Notes under the pieces: generated by a model | What the model was told of the DNA's origin: nothing | Seen by the model: only the letters and a program-made list of their open reading frames with translations | Databases searched by the model: none | Assembly (NCBI GenBank): GCA_964637515.1 | Contig: CAZWUI010000013.1 | Location: forward strand, 1 to 38,192 | From: RGIG4097 sp964637515 | GTDB taxonomy: Bacteria; Bacillota; Clostridia; Christensenellales; CAG-917 | DNA: 38,192 bases | Reading direction: 5' to 3' | Made by a program: the position numbers and the translations under genes | Shown: piece after piece, positions 1 to 7,247 of the stretch | How the letters are laid out: each line of letters begins with the position of its first letter | Numbering within the stretch: the stretch's first letter is position 1

Positions 1-4
1 GCAC

Positions 5-32
5 ACAACCGCAAGGTTGTTTTTTTATTTTT
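5..32 (+). terminator. Rho-independent terminator of a gene upstream of the window
   Basis: Arms ACAACC (5-10) and GGTTGT (15-20) flank a GCAA tetraloop and are followed by a long T-rich run. It probably ends a plus-strand transcript that starts before the window. Confidence 0.7.
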
Positions 33-77
33 GCACCCTTTTGCTTGCAAAAATGGGCGCGGAAATAAAAAAAGTAT

Positions 78-95
78 CGCGCGCGACGGCGCGCG
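78..95. repeat. GC-rich perfect hairpin
   Basis: CGCGCGC (78-84) and GCGCGCG (89-95) form a perfect 7-bp stem around GACG in AT-rich surroundings. No T-run follows, so it is not a standard terminator. Similar GCGC-rich stems occur at other intergenic sites in this window. Confidence 0.5.
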
Positions 96-239
96 TGTGC
101 AAGGTTAATATTGAGTGCAGATAGGGGGAATGAGCAATAGAGATGCGAAATACCACCGTGCTACAATTCGTAGATAATCTGTAACTCAATTCGTATTCCG
201 CAAAATTTTCGTTTTGGTGGAAATAAGGTGCGCTCCCGC

Positions 240-275
240 GAGATTGCCACGTCGCTTTGCTCCTCGCAATGACAG
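240..275. repeat. Dispersed intergenic repeat (CATTGCGAGGAGC-type)
   Basis: Read on the minus strand, the sequence begins with the motif CATTGCGAGGAGC and ends in GTGGCAATCTC, with short inverted ends ATTGC/GCAAT. From memory, this is a widespread family of bacterial dispersed intergenic repeats. I saw only one copy in the window, so the repeat status rests on recognition of the motif and not on counting. Confidence 0.5.
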
Positions 276-387
276 AATAGACGGGAGTAAAATCTTTCAG
301 TCATATACGCTCGTAATAACGTAAATGGAGTTTTTGCTATTTGATAGCTTAGAGCGATTTCCCGTGTTCATCCGTTGCTTTTCACTG

Positions 388-416
388 TTGACAATAGGTT
401 TTTGGGAGTTTATAAT
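388..416 (+). promoter_or_regulatory. Consensus sigma-A promoter for the M20 peptidase gene
   Basis: TTGACA at 388-393 and TATAAT at 411-416 are separated by exactly 17 bp, a full match to the vegetative consensus. Transcription would start near 423, leaving a short leader with GGAGG at 435-439. Confidence 0.85.
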
Positions 417-446
417 ATTATAGAAAATTTTTTTGGAGGCAATACA

Positions 447-1826
447 ATGGCGAAAAACAGACAACAATACGCCGAAACTTTCTCTCGTATGTTGCAATGC
501 GCAACCGTCACTGAAAGCGGTGCCGAATATTTCGACAAGTTTCAAGAACTTCTAAAAGCGGAGTTTCCACTTGTCTTTGCAAATCTCGAAGTGCATTATC
601 CCGCGCGTGAAATTAAGGGTATCATCGACGACGACGGCAAAAAGGTCGATCCTGAAAAGGACGTTAATTCTCGCGCTATACTTTTGAGATGGAAGGGCAA
701 ATCTTCTTCTCGTCCTATGGTGCTTATGGCGCACCAAGACGTCGTGCCTGCAGCCGGCGGTGATTGGAAATATGATCCGTTCTCCGGCAAAATCGTAGAT
801 GACTGCGTATGGGGCAGGGGCGCAATGGATTGCAAAAACACTCTCTTCATCACGATAAACGCCGTCGAAGAACTTCTGGAAAGCGGATTTGTTCCCGAGC
901 AGGACATCTATCTTTCCTATTCCGACAACGAAGAAACGAGCGGTCCCGGTGCTGCGTATGCGGTTGAATGGTTCAAACAACACGACATTCATCCCATTGT
1001 TGCCGTTGATGAAGGCGGTGCGATAGTGGAAGAAGCGTTCCCCGGAATGACCAAACCTTTTGCAATGGTCGGTATTGTAGAAAAGGGCTACTGCGATCTC
1101 AAATTCGTCGCAAGAAGCAAGGGCGGACATAGCTCTTCTCCTCCGAAGAACACCCCGATTGCAAGACTTTCCGCATTCGTCAATTACTGCGAAACCCACA
1201 ATATCTTCAAACAAAAGATGACCGCACCCGCACTTGCGATGCTCAACGGTATGTCTTCGGGACTCACCGGAGCACTCCGTTTCATCACGAAACACGCAAA
1301 AGCGTTGTCTCCCGTCATCGTTGCGGGACTTCCCAAAGTTACGCCGTTTGGTCGTGCGCTCCTTGGCACAACGTTGACTTTCACGATGTCCGAGGGCTCG
1401 TCCGCACCCAACGTAATTCCCGAAGCCGCATGGGTGGTCGCAAACTTGCGTCTTGCTCCCGGCGATACGAGCGAAATGGCGATCAAGACGATGAAAGAAA
1501 TAGCGGCAAAATACGATATCGAAACCGAAGTGCTTATGGCGCGTGAACATAGCGCGGTCGTGGATATGCAGAGCGCAGAGTACAAACTCTACACCGAAAC
1601 TCTTGCAAAATTGTTCCCCGACATCGGCATTTCTCCCTATCTTATGTTCGGCGGTACGGACTGCAGACGTATGCAAAAAATCGTGCCTTGTGCAATTCGT
1701 TGCACTCCTTGCAGACTCACACCGCAACAACTCGCATCTATGCACGCATCCAATGAAAATATCGGCATAGTATCCCTTGTCGAAGGCACAGCATTCTTCA
1801 AAGAGTTCATCAAAAACTTCAAATAA
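447..1826 (+). CDS. M20 family metallopeptidase (carboxypeptidase S-like)
   Basis: A 459-residue zinc-dependent M20/M25/M40 peptidase, expected to cleave peptides or N-acylated amino acids in the cytoplasm. The metal-site pattern is visible: H96-x-D98 in MAHQDVV, the bridging D128 in GRGAMDCKN, and E162-E163 in SDNEETSG. A dimerisation domain follows (about residues 200-320), and a late histidine sits in SMHASNENIG. Overall it resembles the CPS1/PM20D1-like branch more than ArgE or DapE. I chose the ATG at 447 because GGAGG lies 8 bp upstream; an in-frame ATG at 375 lies upstream of the -35 box and cannot be on the same transcript. It stands alone, between its own consensus promoter and a terminator. 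The exact substrate is unknown. Confidence 0.9.
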   Translation: MAKNRQQYAETFSRMLQCATVTESGAEYFDKFQELLKAEFPLVFANLEVHYPAREIKGIIDDDGKKVDPEKDVNSRAILLRWKGKSSSRPMVLMAHQDVVPAAGGDWKYDPFSGKIVDDCVWGRGAMDCKNTLFITINAVEELLESGFVPEQDIYLSYSDNEETSGPGAAYAVEWFKQHDIHPIVAVDEGGAIVEEAFPGMTKPFAMVGIVEKGYCDLKFVARSKGGHSSSPPKNTPIARLSAFVNYCETHNIFKQKMTAPALAMLNGMSSGLTGALRFITKHAKALSPVIVAGLPKVTPFGRALLGTTLTFTMSEGSSAPNVIPEAAWVVANLRLAPGDTSEMAIKTMKEIAAKYDIETEVLMAREHSAVVDMQSAEYKLYTETLAKLFPDIGISPYLMFGGTDCRRMQKIVPCAIRCTPCRLTPQQLASMHASNENIGIVSLVEGTAFFKEFIKNFK

Positions 1827-1840
1827 TATTCAAATATGAG

Positions 1841-1872
1841 AAAAGTCAATCCTGCGGGGTTGACTTTTTCTT
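1841..1872 (+). terminator. Terminator after the M20 peptidase gene
   Basis: AAAAGTCAA (1841-1849) and TTGACTTTT (1860-1868) form a 9-bp stem with a T-rich tail. Its 3' arm also supplies the -35 box of the next promoter. Confidence 0.8.
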
Positions 1873-1888
1873 TATATAAATCTATAAT
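1860..1888 (+). promoter_or_regulatory. Promoter of ppa, -35 box inside the preceding terminator
   Basis: TTGACT (1860-1865) and TATAAT (1883-1888) are spaced 17 bp apart. The -35 hexamer is part of the 3' arm of the terminator stem of the upstream gene, an economical overlap of two signals. Confidence 0.75.
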
Positions 1889-1918
1889 CTAAATATAGAT
1901 TTAGTATGGAGAAACGAT

Positions 1919-2455
1919 ATGAGCAGTATATGGCATGACGTCGATCCGTCACGTATCACACCGACGGATTTTCTGGCTGTAATTGAGATTTCAAAAGGTT
2001 GCAAAAACAAGTACGAACTCGACAAGGAAACTGGTGTCCTGATCCTTGATCGCGTGTTGCACACGTCCACCCACTATCCCGCAAACTACGGTTTTATTCC
2101 TCGCACCTATTCGGACGATAACGATCCCCTTGACGTGCTCGTTCTTTGCTCGGAGGCTATCGTGCCTATGGCAATGGTGCGTTGCTATCCCATTGGCGTG
2201 ATCATGATGCAGGACGGCGGGGACATGGACTACAAGATCATAGCGATTCCTTTCACCGATCCCAACTGGAATATCTACAAAAATATCGAGGAACTCCCTC
2301 CTCATATTATGCAAGAAATGGCGCACTTCTTCAAGGTCTACAAGCAACTTGAATCCAAGGAAACCACCGTGTTCCAAGTGAAAGATCGTGCCTTTGCGGA
2401 ACTGATCATCAAGGATAACATCCATCAGTATCGCAAAAAATTCAACGTAAAATAA
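1919..2455 (+). CDS. ppa: Inorganic pyrophosphatase, family I
   Basis: A soluble 178-residue enzyme that hydrolyses pyrophosphate to phosphate, pulling forward tRNA charging, nucleotide polymerisation and acyl-CoA ligation. The family I signature DNDPLDVL is present with metal-binding D67, D69 and D72. It is preceded by the substrate-pocket region HYPANYGFIPRT and followed by GDMDYKIIAIP. The length is typical for bacterial family I enzymes. Many Firmicutes use the unrelated family II (DHH) enzyme, so a family I enzyme is a mild lineage clue. It has its own promoter and terminator and is monocistronic. Confidence 0.95.
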   Translation: MSSIWHDVDPSRITPTDFLAVIEISKGCKNKYELDKETGVLILDRVLHTSTHYPANYGFIPRTYSDDNDPLDVLVLCSEAIVPMAMVRCYPIGVIMMQDGGDMDYKIIAIPFTDPNWNIYKNIEELPPHIMQEMAHFFKVYKQLESKETTVFQVKDRAFAELIIKDNIHQYRKKFNVK

Positions 2456-2457
2456 CG

Positions 2458-2502
2458 GCAGAAACCCGTTTCCGAAAGGGAACGGGTAGCGTTTTTTCTG
2501 CT
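2458..2502 (+). terminator. Terminator after ppa
   Basis: A hairpin with arms ACCCGTTTCC and GGGAACGGGT (2464-2487, one mismatch) around GAAA is followed by GTTTTTTCT. Flanking GCAGAAA and TTTCTGC can extend the stem. Confidence 0.85.
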
Positions 2503-2534
2503 TAACTAAAGATTTATAAGTCGGAGAGGATATT

Positions 2535-3965
2535 ATGTACGACGTAATTATCATCGGTGGCGGAATTGTCGGTACGGCGGTGCTCGATAGGCTCGCAAGA
2601 TACGACAAATCCGTTTTGTTATTAGAAAGTGCAGACGACGTTGCTTTCGGCGCAACTCGCGCAAATAGCGGTATCGTCCACGCAGGATACGATTGCGATC
2701 CCGGCACCATGAAGGCTCGCTTCAACGTGCGCGGAAACGCTCTCACTTGGAAACTCGTAGAAGAACTCGACGTTCCCGCAAAGAAATGCGGTTCTCTCGT
2801 CGTCGCTCCCGAAGAAGGACTGGACGGCTTGAAGAAACTCTACGAAAAAGGTGTGGCAAACGGCGTCAAAGTCGAACTTTGGAACCGTGAACAAACCCTT
2901 GCATTCGAGCCTAACGTGTCCGACAATATCGCATATTCTTTGTATGCGCCCGAGGCGGGTATCGTGTCCCCGTATCAACTCGCAATCGCCCTTGCGGATA
3001 GAGGTATTCTCAACGGCGGAAAAATTCAAACCGAAACCGAAGTCACCGCATTGTCCCGCGAAAATGACGGTTGGAAAGTGGAAACGACAAACGGCACTTT
3101 CTATGCAAAAACCGTCGTAAACTGTGCGGGTGCAAACGGCGCGAAAGTTTGCGATATGGCGGGTGCGGAGCATTACGATACCGAATTTAGAAGGGGAGAT
3201 TACTTCGTGCTTGACAACGTTGAAAACAAGAATGTCAACACTGTCATATTCCCCTTGCCGACCGCAGCGGGTAAGGGTATTTTGGTTGCTCCCACCGCAG
3301 ACGGCAACGTCATCTACGGACCGACTTCAATTCCTACCGTCAATGGCGACACCGCAGTTACTCTCGACGGACTCGACGAAATCCGCAAGAACGTATCCTT
3401 GACCTACAAAGCACCGCAATACCGCAAGTGTATTCGCATTTATGCGGGCGTGCGCACCGTAATAGGACACGACTTCGTGATAGGCAATTCCGCTCTCGTG
3501 CCGAATTTCATCATGGCAGTCGGAATTTGTTCCCCGGGACTTTCGTCCGCTCCCGCAATCGCGGAGTATATCGAAGAACTCTATCTCTCGTCCGAAAAGG
3601 CGGAACTCAAAGACAATCTCGTCGTTGAAATGCCCAAGCATAAACGCCTTATGGAACTCGACGAAGACGAACTCAACGCACTCATCGCAAAGGATCCTGC
3701 GTGGGGTAGAATCGTTTGCCGTTGCGAAAAGGTTACCGAAGCGGAAATCGTGTCCGCAATTCACTCACCGCTGCCGGCCACGACCGTAGATGCAGTCAAA
3801 CGTCGCGTGCGCGCAGGTATGGGACGTTGCCAAGGCGGTTTCTGTGCGCCGAGAGTTATAGAAATTCTTTCTCGTGAATTCGGCAAACCTATCACCGAAA
3901 TCAGAAAAGGATTCGGGGATAGTTATATCGCACGTTATCCCGTTAAGGAGGTGCCGAATGACTAA
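2535..3965 (+). CDS. GlpA-like FAD-dependent oxidoreductase with C-terminal BFD-type [2Fe-2S] domain
   Basis: A 476-residue flavoprotein. The N-terminal GGGIVGTAVLDRLAR is an FAD-binding Rossmann motif and ANSGIVHAGYD matches the DAO/glycerol-3-phosphate dehydrogenase group. The last 85 or so residues carry CRCEKV with C395 and C397, then CQGGFC with C432 and C437, the cysteine spacing of a bacterioferritin-associated-ferredoxin-like [2Fe-2S] domain, as in anaerobic GlpA. The gene overlaps the next one by 8 bp and begins a three-gene unit with GlpB-like and DUF1667 proteins, a set I associate with anaerobic glycerol-3-phosphate or related 2-hydroxyacid oxidation in Clostridia and Thermotogae. 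No glycerol kinase or facilitator gene is nearby, so the substrate is uncertain. Confidence 0.85.
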   Translation: MYDVIIIGGGIVGTAVLDRLARYDKSVLLLESADDVAFGATRANSGIVHAGYDCDPGTMKARFNVRGNALTWKLVEELDVPAKKCGSLVVAPEEGLDGLKKLYEKGVANGVKVELWNREQTLAFEPNVSDNIAYSLYAPEAGIVSPYQLAIALADRGILNGGKIQTETEVTALSRENDGWKVETTNGTFYAKTVVNCAGANGAKVCDMAGAEHYDTEFRRGDYFVLDNVENKNVNTVIFPLPTAAGKGILVAPTADGNVIYGPTSIPTVNGDTAVTLDGLDEIRKNVSLTYKAPQYRKCIRIYAGVRTVIGHDFVIGNSALVPNFIMAVGICSPGLSSAPAIAEYIEELYLSSEKAELKDNLVVEMPKHKRLMELDEDELNALIAKDPAWGRIVCRCEKVTEAEIVSAIHSPLPATTVDAVKRRVRAGMGRCQGGFCAPRVIEILSREFGKPITEIRKGFGDSYIARYPVKEVPND

Positions 3966-5193
3966 TCTATCATACGACGTTGCAATCATCGGTGGCGGTC
4001 CCGCAGGTATGGCTGCCGCTCTCGAGGCGCACAAGAAAGGCGCAAAAGTCCTCGTCATCGAAAGGGACGTGCGTCTTGGTGGTATTCTTAATCAGTGCAT
4101 ACACGCAGGCTTCGGGCTTCACTATTTCGGAGAAGAATTGACGGGCCCTGAATACGCAAACCGTTTCGCAGTCCTAGTCAAAGAAAACAAAATCGACGTC
4201 ATGCTCAACAGCATGGTGTTGAATATAAGTGCGGATAAGACTCTCAAAGTTTTGTCACCAGACGGATATATCACCGTCAACGCAAAAGCGGTCGTGCTTG
4301 CAATGGGTTGTAGAGAGCGTACCGCAGGCGCAATCACCCTTCCCGGCACCCGTCCCGCAGGCGTGTATACCGCGGGTATGGCGCAGAAACTTTGCAATAT
4401 CGAAGGTTTTCTCGTCGGAAAGAAGGTCGTAATCCTTGGAAGTGGTGATATAGGGCTTATTATGGCTCGCCGTATGACACTCGAAGGAGCGGATGTAAAA
4501 CTCGTGCTCGAACTCATGCCTTACTCAAGCGGATTGAAGAGAAATATCGTGCAGTGCTTGAACGATTTCAATATTCCGCTCAAATACTCCCACACCATTA
4601 CAAGACTTGTCGGCAGTCCTCGTTTGACCGGACTTTATTATGCTCCCGTTGACGAATATCGCCGTCCTATTATGGAAAAGGAAGAATATATCGAATGCGA
4701 TACGTTGCTCCTGTCCGTCGGTTTGATTCCCGAAAACGACTTGCTCGGCGGGCTTGACGTCGAAATGTCTTCCATAACTTCGGGTGCTGTCGTCGACGAA
4801 AATAGAATGACTTCCCTTGACGGCTTGTTCTCTTGCGGAAACGTCCTTCACGTACACGACCTTGTGGACAACGTTTCTCACGAGGCGGAAACCGCAGGCG
4901 CAAGTGCGGCGGATTATGCGGCGGGCAAACTCAATCTCACTCCCGTCGTGAACGTGTCGGGTTGTGACGGAGTGCGCTACGCTCTCCCGCAACGCGTGCA
5001 TAGGGGAGATGACGGCGAAGTCCAAATCTTCTTGCGTGTAGGCGATGTGTATAAGGGCAAACGCCTTGTCGTAGAGTGCGACGGAAAGGAAATCTATTCC
5101 CGCAAAACCATGATTCTCTCTCCCGGTGAAATGGAGAGTGTGAAAGTTAAACGCGCCGATTTAACGGGCGACGTTGTCGTGAGGTTGAAATGA
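3958..5193 (+). CDS. GlpB-like NAD(P)/FAD-dependent oxidoreductase
   Basis: A 411-residue two-dinucleotide-domain flavoprotein. GGGPAGMAAALEAHKKG near the N-terminus binds FAD, and VVILGSGDIGLIMARRM near residue 165 is the second Rossmann motif for NAD(P)H. GGILNQCIHAGFG and AMGCRERTAGAI are typical of the subgroup linked to GlpA-like partners. It presumably passes electrons between its GlpA-like partner and a pyridine nucleotide or another carrier. The ATG at 3958 follows AAGGAGG (3946-3952) and overlaps the upstream stop by 8 bp. Its own stop overlaps the next start as ATGA, so the three genes are translationally coupled. Confidence 0.87.
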   Translation: MTNLSYDVAIIGGGPAGMAAALEAHKKGAKVLVIERDVRLGGILNQCIHAGFGLHYFGEELTGPEYANRFAVLVKENKIDVMLNSMVLNISADKTLKVLSPDGYITVNAKAVVLAMGCRERTAGAITLPGTRPAGVYTAGMAQKLCNIEGFLVGKKVVILGSGDIGLIMARRMTLEGADVKLVLELMPYSSGLKRNIVQCLNDFNIPLKYSHTITRLVGSPRLTGLYYAPVDEYRRPIMEKEEYIECDTLLLSVGLIPENDLLGGLDVEMSSITSGAVVDENRMTSLDGLFSCGNVLHVHDLVDNVSHEAETAGASAADYAAGKLNLTPVVNVSGCDGVRYALPQRVHRGDDGEVQIFLRVGDVYKGKRLVVECDGKEIYSRKTMILSPGEMESVKVKRADLTGDVVVRLK

Positions 5194-5528
5194 ATACTAT
5201 CTGCATAATGTGTCCCATGGGTTGCCCCCTGACGATAGAAGAAAAAGACGGCATAGTGTCCGTTAGCGGTAACACTTGCCCCCGTGGTAGAAAGTACGGC
5301 GAGCAAGAGTATAAGTCCCCCGAGCGCACTCTAACCACTCTCGTGAAAATGGAAGGCGGTGGAGTCGCATCCGTGAAGACGACTTGCCCTATCCCCAAGG
5401 GTAGACTGTTTGAACTCACCGATTATATCGGCACGCTAACTATGCCCGCAACCTGCAAAATTGGGGACGTAGTCGAAGTAAATCCTCTTGGAATCCAAAC
5501 CGAAATCGTTGTGACGGGCAGACCGTAA
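5190..5528 (+). CDS. DUF1667 cysteine-rich redox partner protein
   Basis: A 112-residue protein that starts with CIMCPMGC (C5, C8, C12) and has further conserved cysteines in GNTCPRG and TTCPIPKG. This matches DUF1667, a small family almost always encoded next to GlpA/GlpB-like flavoproteins. The cysteine pattern suggests a metal or iron-sulfur site, so a third subunit moving electrons away from the flavoproteins is plausible; that role is inferred from context. Its ATG overlaps the preceding stop by 4 bp, which argues for fixed stoichiometry. The next gene begins 2 bp after its stop but is functionally unrelated. Confidence 0.85.
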   Translation: MNTICIMCPMGCPLTIEEKDGIVSVSGNTCPRGRKYGEQEYKSPERTLTTLVKMEGGGVASVKTTCPIPKGRLFELTDYIGTLTMPATCKIGDVVEVNPLGIQTEIVVTGRP

Positions 5529-5530
5529 CG

Positions 5531-7078
5531 ATGAAAAAGGCGCGACTTGTAAACAATCGTCCAATGTGTTTCGTCGCGCTATCTCTTGCGGTGGGTATTC
5601 TCATTGCGGAAGCGCTTTACGGCGTGAATAAATACCTATATTTGATACCGACGGTCCTATTTGCATTGTCTGCGATAGGACTGTTTTCTTTTCGCAAAAC
5701 CCGCAAATTCTGCTATGTAGCAATCGCTATGCTCGTAGGCTTTCTCGGTATGTGCGGTGCAAGCGATATTTACGACTCAAAGGTCAGAAGTTACGACAAC
5801 GTCTACGTCCATATGCAAGGCAAGGTCGATAGCGAAATCGTCGTAGGCGACCGTATGGAGTTTTACGTCACGGATATTTTCATCAACTTGCAGGAAACGG
5901 AGGGCAGGGCGAAAGTGTTCGTCTCGTCGACTGAAGTGCCTGATTTCGGCGTAGGTGACATCGTAACTTTTGTCGGAGAAATCAAAAGCGTCGAGCACGA
6001 GAAATTCGACACCCGCTACGCAACCGCCTATTCGTCTAAATGCTATTACTACGTTTTCGGCAGTAGTGTTTCAAAAGCAGCGGACGGTGGTGCGGTATTT
6101 CCTCGCAACTTGCAGATGAGCATAAAAAGAATGTTCGACGAAAATCTCGACGTGAATACCTCGTCGATTTGCAAAGCTCTTGTGTTAGGGGACAAATTCG
6201 GTATGGACGACGACTTGAATGCCAATGTACAAACGAGCGGACTTGCACACGTGCTTGCGGTCAGCGGATTGCACGTTACGGCACTTGCAACCGCCGTATA
6301 TTCGTTCTTGAAGAAGTTGAGAGTCAAACCCAAAACGTCCTTGCTCATCGTGACGATACTCACGTTTTTATACTCGATGCTATGCTCGTTTACGCCGTCG
6401 TCGATGAGAGCAGTCATCATGACTTTCGTCCTGAATTTTGCAAATGCTTACGGCTACAAGCAAGACAATCTTTCGAGTTTATCTTTTGCCGCAGCGATAC
6501 TTCTCGTCGTCAATCCGACGAATATTTTGAGCGTAGGTTTCTTGTTGTCGATGACGTCTGTGCTAGGAATTTTCATAGCATACAGACCTTTGAGCGGTGT
6601 CGGAATGAAGTTGGTCGAGAAAATCAGTCCCGAGAAAAACCGCGGAAAACGCTTTGTCGAGAGTTTGTCCGTAAGCTTTTCTGCGAACCTTATGAGCATG
6701 CCGCTTGCCACTTATTTCTTTGAAGCGATACCGGTATTGTACTTGGTGTCAAACCTCATTATTTTACCGTATCTAATGTTTATCTATCTATTTTTGCTGT
6801 TAATCACCCTGTTTGCGCAGATAACGACGCTTTGGGGTGTAACTTTCGTTATGCAGCCGTTGCTATTTCCGTTCGTGCAATGGGTGAAACTTGTAGGTAG
6901 CATCGGTTGGGCGAAGCTTGATTTGACCGTAGGGGTGGTGCTTGTGATTTTCTATTCTCTTGCTTGCGTTGTCTGCTCTCGCTACGTATTCCTGAATAAG
7001 CGTGTAAAAGCGACGATTGCAATAGTTTTGGTCGCTTGTTTTGTCGCAGTGCAGACTTTGACGCTTGCGCTTGCGTAG
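5531..7078 (+). CDS. comEC: ComEC/Rec2-type competence membrane protein lacking the metallo-beta-lactamase domain
   Basis: A 515-residue polytopic membrane protein. The N-terminal third has hydrophobic segments and a soluble OB-like DUF4131 region (about residues 85-170). The Competence domain follows, with the signature HVLAVSGLHV around residues 240-250 and some eight further membrane segments. Full-length ComEC proteins are usually 700-800 residues and end in a metallo-beta-lactamase-like domain thought to degrade the non-transported DNA strand. Here the frame stops after the last membrane segments, and no such domain is encoded in the intergenic DNA downstream. In naturally competent bacteria the protein forms the inner-membrane DNA channel. 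No other competence gene is in the window. Confidence 0.85.
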   Translation: MKKARLVNNRPMCFVALSLAVGILIAEALYGVNKYLYLIPTVLFALSAIGLFSFRKTRKFCYVAIAMLVGFLGMCGASDIYDSKVRSYDNVYVHMQGKVDSEIVVGDRMEFYVTDIFINLQETEGRAKVFVSSTEVPDFGVGDIVTFVGEIKSVEHEKFDTRYATAYSSKCYYYVFGSSVSKAADGGAVFPRNLQMSIKRMFDENLDVNTSSICKALVLGDKFGMDDDLNANVQTSGLAHVLAVSGLHVTALATAVYSFLKKLRVKPKTSLLIVTILTFLYSMLCSFTPSSMRAVIMTFVLNFANAYGYKQDNLSSLSFAAAILLVVNPTNILSVGFLLSMTSVLGIFIAYRPLSGVGMKLVEKISPEKNRGKRFVESLSVSFSANLMSMPLATYFFEAIPVLYLVSNLIILPYLMFIYLFLLLITLFAQITTLWGVTFVMQPLLFPFVQWVKLVGSIGWAKLDLTVGVVLVIFYSLACVVCSRYVFLNKRVKATIAIVLVACFVAVQTLTLALA

Positions 7079-7129
7079 TCCGCACTGCCGCAAAATTTAT
7101 TCAGCAATATCACTTTATTTAGTGTTTTT

Positions 7130-7189
7130 TATGCGTTTAGGCGCATATTGTAAATTTATCAATCAAAAATATGTAAAAAATGATTGATT
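7130..7189. promoter_or_regulatory. Two inverted repeats upstream of the DUF1508-like gene, one reaching its -35 box
   Basis: TATGCG/CGCATA (7130-7147) is a perfect 6-bp hairpin after a T-run and may end the comEC transcript. ATCAATCA (7158-7165) and TGATTGAT (7181-7188) are perfect 8-bp inverted arms 15 bp apart. The second arm overlaps the -35 hexamer, so it could be a repressor operator. Confidence 0.4.
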
Positions 7190-7212
7190 AACGCGAGCGT
7201 TTGTGTTATTAT
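7184..7212 (+). promoter_or_regulatory. Promoter of the DUF1508-like membrane protein gene
   Basis: TTGATT (7184-7189) and TATTAT (7207-7212) are spaced 17 bp apart. The predicted transcript start near 7219 leaves AAGGGG (7233-7238) as the ribosome binding site for the ATG at 7248. Confidence 0.65.
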
Positions 7213-7247
7213 TTTTAATACTAGATATTATGAAGGGGTATGTAGAA

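Larger units (their letters stand above)
1..446. other. Intergenic region upstream of the M20 peptidase gene
   Basis: No gene is supported here. The stretch holds, in order, a terminator-like hairpin at the window edge, a GC-rich perfect hairpin (78-95), a dispersed-repeat-like sequence (240-275) and a consensus promoter (388-416). The only open frame, on the minus strand, overlaps the start of the peptidase gene and lacks a ribosome binding site, so it looks like a shadow. Confidence 0.6.

Noticed and set aside
375..446. Upstream in-frame ATG of the M20 peptidase
   Set aside because: It lies before the -35 box of a perfect promoter and lacks a ribosome binding site, so the start at 447 is preferred.
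552..1745. Minus-strand frame of 397 codons
   Set aside because: Antisense shadow of the M20 peptidase gene, full of Cys, Arg and His with no recognisable motif or ribosome binding site.
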